Positions 22,919 through 33,697 of a stretch of 64,000 bases of DNA are shown piece after piece. The position numbers and the translations under genes are program-made. Source of the DNA: Tricholoma matsutake. Lineage: Eukaryota; Basidiomycota; Agaricomycetes; Agaricales; Tricholomataceae. Below the pieces are notes generated by a model. It was not told the origin of the DNA and did no database searches. It worked only from the letters and a program-made list of their open reading frames with translations. The first letter of the stretch is position 1; every line of letters starts with the position of its first letter. Where the stretch lies: positions 2,604,001 to 2,668,000 of the forward strand of contig AP026538.1 of assembly GCA_026075535.2 (NCBI GenBank). Reading direction: 5' to 3'.

Positions 22919-23531
22919 ATAAACCCGGTAGCGCACTGGCAAGCGGCGGCAGAGCCCACTACTTTGGTATGTAGGGGATTTCTTTTGAGTAACAGCACCC
23001 GTTGTGTGATGATGTTATTCTGTGGGACACTTTGTAGTCGATGGAATATCTGTGGTGGCGTGGGAAAGATGACGATTTCAATGTTTCATTGGATTCGGCC
23101 TTGTCTTCAATTTTTTATGCCCGAGGCCTGTTTGGTACGATGAGCGATGGTTTTCATTCGATGATTGGAGTTGTGGAACTGCTGTCATGGTTGCGCATCC
23201 TGTTTGTGTCAGTAAGCTTTTGGATTCTTTGAGTGTTTTATGGTTGATCAAGAAGGTTCCAGGAATATTCTATATACACGATGTTTATCAACAAAGTGCG
23301 AATGTCTAGGTGATTTGTATTTCGGTGTTCGCGTGTTTGTGTGTTCTTATGTTTGATAAGGTTTTATATTTATAATTGTGATATACAAATCGATAACGGG
23401 TTTACAATCATAATGAAGAAGATAGAAATAGTAGAAGACAACAATGAGAATAATGATACAACGCACGATGGCGTGATATGATGATATCGCTAAGACATAT
23501 TGGAGAGATGAATATCGGTGCATTGTCGGGA
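22919..23531. other. Helitron 2 3'-terminal non-coding region
   Basis: Contains a GC-rich block at 22,924-22,960 (GGTAGCGCACTGGCAAGCGG) in otherwise A/T-rich DNA, then the inner inverted repeat at 22,955-22,965. No open frame was accepted between here and the accessory gene. A clear 3' hairpin could not be drawn by eye. Confidence 0.45.
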
Positions 23532-25266
23532 TTATTTTTTCATTGGTTCTTTATCCTTCGATTTTTTGGATTTCGGGAATTCATCGTCTGATTCTTCCCA
23601 GTCGATCTTCATCAGCATATCTTCAAGCCTCTCTTCATGACCTACACTGGGTGTGACATCTGTGTGTGAAAGCTGTTGGGCATATTGGGATTGTGATGGT
23701 GGGAGTATACTTGTGCTTGGTGTCGACATTGGATGTTGGGGTTGTGGCAATGGGTGTGAGCTGTCATCGACAACATTGAATAGTATGCAGGAGTTAGATG
23801 TAGAATCTGGATGGTGGGAATGGAAGGGACGTGTGGTGGTGGAAGTAGGTGTACTGGTGGGTAGGACTGGTTGCTGTTGATTTTTGACAGGGAGATCTGA
23901 TTTAGCTATGACTCTGATGGTTTCAGCGTTGAGTTTGAATGTCTGTTTGATTGCGTGTTAAAGAGTTGACGAGGAAAGGTATATATATATATTCATACCT
24001 TCCTCATCTTTGGTTGATTTCCTTTAGCATTTGTAATGTTCATTTGATACAAATGCAATGTTACGTTGCACAATACCATGGTGCCAGGACGCAGTTTGTC
24101 GTAATATTCCCAAGGTGGGATCAGATGAAGGTCGACATCCCTCACGTCATGTTGAATTAATTTTGCCGCATGGTGACAAAAAAGATTCCCACCATAGTCT
24201 GATAAGAGATGCGGATCATAGTGAGCGCCAACATAGATGTCTTGTTCTTTGGAGCGTGAGTAGGCATAGCAATAGTGCAATAGTTTTGAACACCCACCAG
24301 TCAAAACGTCAGCACCGGTCTCTGGCACTATTTCTGTTGGGTGGTGTGCTGTGTTGTGTTGTGCGTTGTCTGCATCTTTATCATCATCTTTGTCATCGGC
24401 ATCATCATCTTCAACCAGCTTTCGTTTGGTACCAACAGGTGGGGTGGGGGTGTCGGTAGTGGCAGGGACCTGAAATTTGGTGATGTCAGAAGAAAAAAGT
24501 GTTGCGTTAAGGAATACTTTGATCTGACATTATATATGGGACCAAAATGAACAAGGATAAGATCGTGAGGGCTTTTGGTGTCAGGATTGGTCGGCTTAGT
24601 CCAGTCTGTATGAGCAAATTGCTAAGGAGTCTTGTTGAATGTGATTTAGGTGAGGGATGATGTGGAGAACATACATTTGGTTCTTCATCGCTGGTTAGTT
24701 GTTGATAGACATTTTGAAGTTCGCTGCATGTATTGTTGAATAGAATACCGATGTTTTTGGTAGCGCATGACGGTTTGGCAAGCGCTAGACAAAATTTTGG
24801 CTTGGATTTGTCAACAATGAACTATGCCAATGTTAATGGTTGTTGATGAATATCGAACACGATTACACACATTGTCAGTAGCCACATAATGATTTCCCTT
24901 GCAGTCTAACTGAGTTCCCAAACTGGAATGGGCGATCTCTCCGAACAACATCATTTTGAGAAGTTTTCCATCGGGGTCGACAAAGCTGCAGTTGTCACTT
25001 CTAGCAGGATTCTCCATTTGATCAAAGAAATCTTTGTGAAACGTGGCGTTGGCAAGGGTGGTGAAAGAGTCCTTTGAGAACTCTGTTACAAAGTTTTTGT
25101 AAAAGGTTTTCTTGCGATTTTGAAATAGTGGCAAGCGTTCAGATTGGTCACTCATAAGTAGATGGCGATGGTGGGTGCAGTGGAGGTCGTGGACAAAAGG
25201 AAAGAAGGTGCTGGGTGAATGTCTTAGAATGACGCATGGATTAGTGAGATTAAAGGGACTTACCAT
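23532..25266 (-). pseudogene. Helitron 2 accessory gene, function unknown
   Basis: Begins just downstream of the Rep-helicase stop. The first open part (25,266-24,811; likely start at MSDQSERLPLF) contains KTFYKNFVTEFSKDSFTTLA and MLFGEIAHSSLGTQLDC. A second part (about 24,480-23,993) contains HHAAKLIQHDVRDVDLHLIP, PPWEYYDKLRPGTMVLCNV and TLHLYQMNI. A third (23,750-23,532) ends in an acidic then Lys-rich tail (DWEESDDEFPKSKKSKDKEP). Introns or frame breaks separate the parts. The beta-rich LRPGTMVLCNVTLHLY block suggests an OB-fold-like domain, as in single-strand-binding proteins that accompany some Helitrons; this is inference only. Intron limits were not settled. Confidence 0.4.
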
Positions 25267-25284
25267 ATCTTGAGGACGTAATGT

Positions 25285-28200
25285 TTATTTGGATTGTCGT
25301 CCTCGTTTACCCTTTGGGAAGGGTTCAGAGTCTATTGCAATGACAAAAGGCCGTTTCAAACTTAGATGAGGTTGCACTATGATGTCGACGGTAGGGTCTG
25401 TGGGGAAGATGTTGTTGACAGTTGTTGTAGAGCTGGGTTGGTCAGTTTTGAATGGAGAGAGTGCGCATTGTAAGCTTTGTTCTTCTTCGTCATCATCCTC
25501 CAAGTTTATCATGAGCTTGGGGTGGTGCAGAATGCAGGTGGTGTTGGAAACACAAGCACATTCTTCAATGACATTTTGGAAAGTTTGTAAGGTCATTTCA
25601 GCATCAGTGGAGGTCAGCAGAGATTTCGTGCTCTGTGGTACGATTTGTGCGACGTTCGTTTCTGATAAGTGAAGGTTATTGAGCTCTTGTGTTGCTTGTT
25701 GTTTTTCTGATTCGTTGCCAAATTTCAGTAGGGTTACCAAATTGAGGATTTTCAACTGTTGTTTTTCTTTGCGCGCATCTTCAGATTCTCGACAGCAAAT
25801 ATTTCTACAGTTGAACGGTCTTAAGATTAGGAGACCATCAAGAGAGCGTGTGCAAGATGCCATTACATAGAGAGCCTCCGTCCCTTTGCAAGATTGTAGG
25901 TCAATAATGACATTCTCCAATGTTTGTCCCTGGGCTCGATGAGCTGTCATCGCAAATGCAGGTAAAATTGGCACTTGTTTTCATTGAATACAACATCTTT
26001 TCTTGGAGAATGGATGCTCAAATGTGATATCAGAAGAATCGGCTAAAATGGGAAGTTCGTGTGGAGGCAAATGGTCGATGGACTCTTCACTGCTATCATT
26101 GATATGGACAATGACAGATATCAAGTGACGACAGCCATCGTCATCTACACGATAGCATATGCGAGAAACAGTTCCTCGACTACCATTCACAATGCCACCT
26201 TTGACGTCAAAATTTTGCGAAACGAGAACTGGCAGGCCTAACACAAGAGGAATTTGACCCAATTGTTGTTGTGTTTGTCCAGATGGTAAATGAGCTAAGT
26301 ACTCTCTCAACTGTTTATCTGTGATGACTGCTTTTTGATATTTATCTTCAGTGTAGTACCATTGTCGTTCTTGCCCGGTTTCTTTTGCAAATGCACAGGT
26401 GGCTCGAGTGTTAATAGCGTCCTTTGCAGCATTATCGTACACAATGACAGGTGCGTGGCGCCAAGGTTTGTCATTGAAATTGATGTTCATTTCAGGTCTC
26501 ATAATGCGGGTACTCAAAAGATCATAGTCATACGCGGTGCAGCGGCCTTCTCGCAAACACATCAACAAATCTAGAAATTCTTTATTCTTGGATCCTGCTT
26601 GCCTGTGTGGACAATGAAGAATAATCACGGTTGAAATTGTGAGCCATAGTAATTTCCCAAACACAATTTGCTGACGCTGCGTTGTAGCAGCACGCTGATG
26701 GAATTTGATGTGTGAATATAGACAAGTTTCTCTCACTGGTGGCAATTGAGCAAAATCGCCAGTGAAAATGATGTTTATGCCTCCGAATGCTCGAGTGTCA
26801 CCTTTAGCGAGACTGAGTGCTTCGCTAATTCGACAGAGAAACTGGCAGCTGATCATTGAGACCTCATCGATAAACAAGTAATCTACACCTTCCCACATCG
26901 CCATCAGATCACGATGAGATTTTGTGTTTGACTTAGTGCTCTTCTTCGTATTTAAACAAAGCAAAGAGTAGAGTGTCATACCACTGATATGCCATGCTGC
27001 AATACCCATATAGGAAGCCAATCGGAACCACCTCGTTTGTCCTCTTTGTTCAAAAAAATCTTTTACAGCATTAATAACAGTTGTTTTTCCAGTGCCGGCT
27101 GCGCCCGATATGAACATTTTCAATGGATCTTCGTGTAGATGAAGACTATGCTCTGCGATAATCTTGAATGCATGTTGTTGTTCTGGATTCAACATCCATT
27201 TGTGCACCACCTGGTTGATATCGACTGTGGTTGCGAGAGTGTGGTTATCTGACTGAAGTTCAATTGCAGGCAATAGTGATTCTATGGGTCGTAAGCTCAT
27301 GGCCATTCAATAATCATCTCCATCACTAATACCTGTCGCAGTGATAGATTGATTAGTGCCATCGGAATTAAATGTAGGTTGACAAATGGTGGCTTTTTGT
27401 TTCCACCTGTCACGTCAATGATCATATTCTGCTTTCCAGATGTTTTCGAGCTCTTGGGAATCATCATGAACTTCTTTTATATGTTCAAACATGGATGGTT
27501 CAGTTGTATAACAGGGATCCGACATTTTGACATCAAATAGTCCAGCTTCTTCAGCATGTTCCATGCAGTCAAGAGAATTTGTGTTTGTATTATTTTTTCT
27601 TTCCAAGCAACAGTCGTCAATTGATTGCAGATGCTGTAAAATTTCAGCATCATCAACGTTCTCAACAGTGTCTTCCAAATTGACAGGTTCTTCTCCTATA
27701 ATTTCTGGTGCCAATCGAATTCGTTGCCATCATTTCCGAAAGTGATCGTCATGACTATCTTTGCATTCATGCAATAATTGCATGTTGTCCATGATGCCTT
27801 TAAACTCTGGAGGAAAGAGTGCACTATGTTGGAATTCATCAAATGCTGCCGTCCACGACTCGTTTGTTCTTCGCAAATCAAATGTGTTGCACCATGGTTT
27901 AAATAGAATCAACATCAAACGACAATATGTCATGTAAGTTTCTGTTTGATCGTGTCTTGGAACTGAACCAATTAAAACAGGTACATGTTGTGAATCTGGA
28001 TGCAGAATCCTCAAAGCATGAGTACTATGTTTGTCATGAGGAGCCATGAACTTGTAAGAGGGCCTCTTTTTGCTGGAATATGCCAATATCTCATTGATGT
28101 CTGTCATTTCGAAGTCAGAATCATGAGTTGTCTTAATCTTTTCAGTTTGTGCACAGAAATCCCATAGGCTTAAATTGTCGAGTTGTTGTGTTCGATATTT

Positions 28201-31200
28201 GTAATCAGTAAGTTGCGATGGATGTGCTACAATCTGATCATTATCATCAACAGAAATTGCTACTTCATCATGATCCACAGCATCGTCTAATGATGGCTCT
28301 TCAACTGCAGAGTTCAAATTTGTAGGGCAAGAAAGATCTTCAGCTCCATCTTCTGAGGCATGCTTTCTGTCAACTTCAGTCTGGGTTTCATCATTCTTTG
28401 CTCTAACGTTGTAACACTCAGGACTGGGATCTTCACTGTTGATACTGGCTTCAAATGTAGTCCAAAATAGGTTGTTGAACTGATGACTGGTGAAATGGTC
28501 CTCTAAATCAAGTAAGTAAGACATGACCTGTTGCGATGATAGTTCTTGATGAGAAATCATAGCATGCACACATTTTTGCAACATGCGCTTTGCTCGAGTT
28601 GTGAGTTCATCGTCCATAGGATTATACTCCCCTAATTTTGTAATCGCTAGCTCTAGTGCTGCATATGCTACATGCGCTTTGAGCTGAGCTTTTGAAATGT
28701 AATCAGTAATGTAATACAAGATGGCTTTCGCAGATTCTCTGGACCCGACAAATTTAATATCCATATTGCATCGAATCACACTAAGAATTGTTGCATTAAA
28801 ATGGTTTACCATACCATCTAGACATTTCAATTCAATTTCGCCAGATATGGGATCTATCACACTGTGGGGTAGATAGCAGCGCTCATCAAGCTCAAAGCGA
28901 CACTCTTTCTTTTCTGAATCTTTGCAATATTTGTAACATGTTGCTCGATGACTATGTCGCTGACACTGTTCTGCTAGATAATGAAGATCCTTCCGATATT
29001 TTTCAGGTGAAGCTTGGGTTTGACATCCTTCATTAACACCTCTCACAGAACATGGATGATGAACAGAAGAAGCTATCGTTGATGAGGGGTCGGGGTCCTT
29101 GGGTACACACGTCGAGATGGAGTCTTCCATGAAATTCAATAACCGATTCTTAAAATTTTCATCTTGAAGCACATGACGCTTGATTTCATCTGGATTAAGA
29201 CCACCCTCTAACCATATTAACATGTGACAGTGCAAAGAGCCTCTACCTTGAGCTTCAACACACCCGTAATAACCTTTTACGACACCTAAGGCTCCTCCTT
29301 CCAAGTTTTTGTCTCCAGCATGGTAGTCGAGCAACGTATGAATGAATGCCTTCATGTAAATGTTGAAAAATTTAGCCGCGATGGCTGGATTTCGAGCTAT
29401 AAGAATTGCTTGTTCCCAATAATTAGGTACTTGCTCTGGTAACAAACAAACAATATCAATATCTGATCCAGCTAAGAATTTCACCAAAGGATTATAAACA
29501 TCAGCAGGATTAATGGTTATGAAAAAGGTAGGCATTCCAAATTCGGTGATCATCACACGAATTTGATTGCGCATTTCCACGCATGCAGCGGAAGAGCCAG
29601 GGACATGTTTGTTGATCACACGCACATCTTGCATTAGTCTCAGAATGTGGTGTTCCTCATTATCGTAAGCTGTGCTTAAGTCTCTTCAAATCACTCTTTC
29701 TAACACTCAATGAATAGCATCAGGAGATATGGATGCAAATGAATTGGCAGCAGAGGAAAACTTCTTGCGTTTCATTTTTAAATTGGTGTGTAATAAAAGC
29801 AATCTTCTCTGTAAGATATTAAATGCAATAAACAAGAACAAAGAATGTTCTTGAAATCGTCGATCCGCAAGGTTCAAAAGATGCTTTACATGTCGCTTGA
29901 GAGAGACTGGTTCTTTACGACTGTGATCTTCAAGTCCCCCAATTCCAAACAGAAACAGAGTCGGATAAATTTTAGGAAATAACTGGGGATTTATAAACTC
30001 GTTTTCAGGGTTCATGTCATGAGGAAGCTTGAAATAACCACCTTTTTTCTTCTGCACATGTCTCAATGCTGCCACCCTCAATTCGTTTGAAGATGCATGG
30101 CCATCCACATCGGAAATGATCAGTTTTTGGAATGCAATTTCAGCGTCAGGAGGAACTCACTGTTGATGAAGATTAGATGCGGAAGATCCCATATTGTACC
30201 GTGATGTCAAAGGGTCTCTGTCTACATTTGATGGAACATGTTCAACATGAAATGGTAAGAGATCATTTGCCAGTAAGCTGTTTAATACATCATAATTAAT
30301 CTCAATTTTTGCATAGAGAGGGTTATGTGCTTTTAGCCAAATCAACGCTTCTCAAACTTTATGCCCACATACAGCTAAAGGCTTGGCTTTTTCACGAAGC
30401 CACTCATGGGAAGGTGGGGAAGAACCAACAAATATAATACAAATAGGAGACGTGATTTCTTCAACAGAAGGTGGTAGAGTGGTGGCAACTCGTTGAGGCT
30501 GCTGAGGATAAATGATGATGTTCCCATGAAATCCGCATTGGGTTTGTGGGAAGGTGAGTATGGAATCTTGTTCACTTAACTGAACAATCCAACATTTTGC
30601 ATGACATAATGCGATCATTGATTCTTCTATTGGTGTCAGATCTTTCAATTCTGATGGCACTGGTCCAAGAAACATTCGATTCACTAACGCAAGTGCTGGG
30701 ACTTTTTGTTTTTTGATTGCTCTCAAACAAGACACACACAGATTGATCTCATACACATTGTCTCCCACCTGACGAACACCTAAGGGATCGAGAACAACAT
30801 TTTGTAATATTCCAGCTTGGTATGGAAGAAGAGGACGAATGACCTGAAAGAATAGTGTTTCATATGTGCTTTCATCACACCGAGTCTCAGAACATTGGAT
30901 ACAATCAAGATTTAACAACTTCATTGAAATCCATTCACAGTCAGCCACGGGACAAGATTCGGCGCAACATCCACATGTACTTTCTCGAAGAGCATCACTA
31001 CTGGTTTCCGAGCGAAACAACTGACTTATTTTATTTTTCAAATCATCAGATACGGGGTGCGGCCAATTTCTTTCAATTTCGGCTTTTCTTGAGTTTGTTG
31101 ATGGAAATCTGCGAGACTGTGCTTGTGTCGCAGACGTTTTCCCTTTCTGGAGTTGACAAATGTGCTTCTTTAAAGCTCGATGGAGAACATTAAATGGTGC

Positions 31201-32393
31201 CTTGGCATCATGTTCTATGTTATACAACTGAAGTAATCTGCATATAGGACATCGACGTATATTATTGCTCAGTTGTGATAAAAAGAACACGCGCATAGCA
31301 TCATCGTTATCAGGCATTTGCGACAACTCATTTGGACAATCGCCTTGCAGTTTAGCACATGCAGGAGGTAATGTAACCTGAAATCGAGAACATGCTCCTT
31401 CACTGATATGCACCATAATTATATTTTTAATTTTGTCCAATGTCCCAAGAGGAGATAATCCATGGTTAGCAGCCATAGATAGCGCTTCAGATTTGGTTAA
31501 GTACTCAAACTTTTTTAAGGAATCCTGAAGATTTGGAAAAACACCATGTTGAAGAGTATCATGCCAAGCTCGCATCCAGTGTAACAATTGCTGATGTTCA
31601 AAAATGTCTGATTTACATTGATACCCCAGACTTTTACAAAGAATACGAAAAATATCAAGGGGAGCATTGAGGACATGGCTCGAAATCGCCAGCGCAAGAT
31701 TAGGAACATTATTCATCATCGCAACAGATTGACAGCCCACATGAAACCCATAAACACAAGTACCATTCACAAGATGATGAATGAGCGCCATTTGAGAAAA
31801 CTGGAAATCATCCTGCAGAGGTATTCCATGTGACTGAAGGAATATTTCCAGTGAAGCAGATGGACGATCACAATAGATGGGAGATGCAGGATTTAATAAT
31901 ATTTCATGAATTATAGGGAGATTATTAACATTAGGCACCAAACTAGAAGAAGCAATGGAAGTTGAATCGACAACGATCATTTCATTATCGTGACGGATGG
32001 CTTCCATTGTTTCCGGAGTTGTGTTCTTGTTGTCTACATGCAAAAAATAAATACTCTAGAAAGAGAAAGAAATACCAACAACTCACCTGCATTGTTGTCC
32101 TGCCCCTCATGTTGGAACCACTTCAATGCCACCAATCCCTCTGAAATGAGATACTCTCGATAATATGTCATCCAATCTCTCCCAAGTACAAGATCGGAAC
32201 ATAGTTCATTATCAACTTCCAAATTCACAATGCAAGTAAAAGATCCAGAACCCATATCGGCATTAATTGGGAGTGAGACATTCTCACCAACCACGTTAAG
32301 AGTGGTTGCCAGTGTTTTAGATATCCTAGAACCAGAAAATGAACCATGAAAAGCTGTGGGGACAAGTTTACCAAGAACTCGAGCTTGCGACAT
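25285..32393 (-). pseudogene. Helitron 2 Rep-helicase, one frame with eight TGA stops
   Basis: Exon 1 (32,393-32,087) starts MSQARVLGKL and has a GRDWM block resembling the end of retropepsin-like domains. Intron 32,034-32,086 (GTGAGT...TAG) joins it to exon 2 (32,033-25,285). Exon 2 holds Cys clusters (SCPVADCEW), the Helitron N domain, HUH motif SLHCHML (near 29,240), tyrosine motif LYYITDYISK (near 28,700), Walker A SGAAGTGKT (near 27,110), motif II DYLFIDEVSM, motif III FTGDFAQLPP and AMTAHRAQGQTL. The frame never shifts over about 2,250 codons, but it has internal stops at 30,352, 30,157, 29,707, 29,686, 27,730, 27,415, 27,307 and 25,981, all TGA. The final stop at 25,285 is TAA. Confidence 0.85.
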
Positions 32394-32680
32394 CACGATA
32401 GACAGACAGAGATGATGAGTGAAAGTATTCAAGTGACATGACTCATTGCTGATGAATTGCAAAACGCTAAACATTCCACATTCCACTTACAGTTCAACCT
32501 CGCTGAAAAATGCTGTGTCGACGGCTTTCCACATTCCACTTACAAACGGATCAACTGACCCTTTCCAACCAATCAAAAGCGAAATAGTCACAATTTGTGA
32601 CCAATTACCTACACATGCAAATCGGGCATTTTGAATCTGGTGTTTTCTCAACAGTAAAACCCACTACTAAAGTAGTGGGA
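32394..32680. promoter_or_regulatory. Helitron 2 5' region upstream of Rep-helicase start
   Basis: About 290 bp between the predicted start codon (32,393) and the element end (32,680). It should hold the promoter. It contains a duplicated word CTTTCCACATTCCACTTAC-like (32,473-32,490 and 32,523-32,540). No clear TATA box was seen. The terminal palindrome occupies 32,660-32,679. Confidence 0.4.
32660..32679. other. Helitron 2 5'-terminal palindrome
   Basis: CCCACTACTAAAGTAGTGGG, a 9-bp stem with an AA loop, lies one base inside the border. The arm is repeated in inverted relation at the other end (22,955-22,965). Confidence 0.7.
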
Positions 32681-32855
32681 ATATGGTAGGTCACATGACT
32701 ACACAAAGGTGATTTCTAAACTCAGCTCAAAAATCCAGTCAGAATGGTATATAACATCACTATGTTCTATGTATAGCCAATCACATCACTATGCAGGGGA
32801 GATTTTCAAACTCAGCTGAAGAATCTGGTCAGAATGGTATATAACATCACTAACA
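32681..32855. repeat. Tandem repeat units 2 and 3 (right of Helitron 2)
   Basis: Unit 2 (32,681-32,770) matches unit 1 at 22,829-22,918 closely. Unit 3 (32,771-32,855) shares AAACTCAGCTGAAGAATCTG and AGAATGGTATATAACATCAC with lower identity in its first half. Confidence 0.75.
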
Positions 32856-32932
32856 TCACTACTCTAAAAAGTCCTAGGACAGTCCTAGTGTCCGAGCAGA
32901 GTCCGCTCAGACTCGGGGGGGGGGAGTGTAAA
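32856..32932. mobile_element. Right end of TIR element, family X (copy X3)
   Basis: Ends in a G-run followed by AGTGTAAA at 32,925-32,932, the same end as X1 and X2. The inner sequence has short two-orientation words (GTCCTAGGAC; GAGTCCGCTCAGACTC). No left partner was found nearby, so it could be the right end of a larger element that includes the tandem units and perhaps the KDZ gene. Confidence 0.4.
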
Positions 32933-33017
32933 GTACTGCAACAAAACATTGGTCTGAACCAGTCTTAACTAGTCTTTTTCAGTCTTTTAACTGGAAAGGA
33001 CCCCTAGGTGGTCCAGT
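32933..33017. other. Junction DNA left of chromodomain copy 1
   Basis: Short stretch with AACTGG, AGTCTT and GGTCCAGTTTG words like the interior of hAT-like elements A and B. A matching right terminus (inverted TAGTGTTTAAGGGTCC) lies beyond the retrotransposon at 39,011-39,030, so copy 1 may have landed inside a third member of that family. Confidence 0.35.
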
Positions 33018-33339
33018 TTGATACAGAGTTTTATTTTGCACACATCAATATGTACACACATGTATGAGCATGTCGGTAACAACACTGTACAATATATGTA
33101 ACATAGTATATAAACCCTAAATATACACCTAGGGGACCCCAGTTGTGTTCTCTTAGGTATTCCACCTACACTTGTGGTGTGAAACACCTTTCTCAACAAA
33201 CTCATCTATTAATAACCCCTCACATCAAAACCATCAATTCCCCCATCATGTGCATGCATCATGTGCATGCATCATGCCCCCTTCTTGTAGAGAGAACCCA
33301 CATGGTCTTAGCTAGCAGATAGTGAGTGTTGCCCTAACA
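33018..33339 (+). repeat. 5' LTR of copy 1, 5'-truncated
   Basis: Matches the 3' LTR at 38,613-39,010 from about its TTTGATA word to the CCCTAACA end. The first 85-90 bp are missing or replaced. A TATA box (TATATAAA, 33,107-33,114) lies about 34 nt before AGTTGTGTTCT at 33,141, the predicted transcript start. Confidence 0.8.
33107..33151 (+). promoter_or_regulatory. Core promoter and predicted mRNA 5' end in LTR
   Basis: TATATAAA at 33,107-33,114 and AGTTGTGTTCT at 33,141-33,151. The second word is the exact reverse complement of the primer-binding site at 33,342-33,352, which places the transcript start by analogy with self-priming elements. Confidence 0.6.
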
Positions 33340-33341
33340 GA

Positions 33342-33352
33342 AGAACACAACT
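33342..33352 (+). other. Self-priming primer-binding site, copy 1
   Basis: AGAACACAACT, two bases after the LTR end, is complementary over 11 nt to AGTTGTGTTCT at the predicted mRNA 5' end. No tRNA-like TGG start is present. This is the arrangement of Tf1/sushi-type retrotransposons. Confidence 0.65.
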
Positions 33353-33697
33353 TTCTGTATCAGTGTGCCTTCTCTTACTTGCACATATGTCATTGTTTCA
33401 CCACGCCACATCCAATTACTCATCCTTTTGGCATGAGCCAGAAGTACTTGTATATATGTAATCTACCTTTTCTTTCATAAGCCGACACCAGGCCTTGCCT
33501 TACATTGCGACCACCAGTGATTGAGAGGCAGTGCTTGTCATTAGGACAGCTGCAACCAGACAACTGATTGGATCTGGTTTAGTTACAATTTACATTACTC
33601 TATTCAGATGACTATTTTAGTTACAAGCTGAATTCAGTGATAACTCCAAGATCAGGCACCTTAGCCGAAGAAGTGATTCATCACAGATCTAACCGTT

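Larger units (their letters stand above)
22919..32680 (-). mobile_element. Helitron 2, about 9.8 kb, borders defined
   Basis: Minus-strand Rep-helicase gene (32,393 to 25,285) plus a second gene (25,266 to about 23,532). The borders come from the interrupted 90-bp tandem array on both sides. The 5' end (minus strand, at 32,680) begins TCCCACTACTTTAGTAG, a 9-bp stem with a 2-nt loop. The complementary word CCCACTACTTT lies inside the other end at 22,955-22,965, about 36 bp from the border. Such asymmetric terminal inverted repeats are described for Helentron/Helitron2-type elements. No target duplication is seen, as expected for rolling-circle insertion. Confidence 0.75.

Noticed and set aside
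22924..22960. GC-rich block with an A-box-like GTAGCGCACTGG
   Set aside because: No B box or cloverleaf follows; better explained as the 3' end of Helitron 2.
29635..29706. Possible intron between Helitron 2 Rep segments
   Set aside because: Straight reading gives the family sequence with two TGA codons; no splice pair is needed.
32034..32486. Start at 32,486 for the Helitron 2 gene
   Set aside because: The inner ATG at 32,393 begins the conserved-looking part, and the upstream 31 codons overlap the repeated 5' non-coding words.
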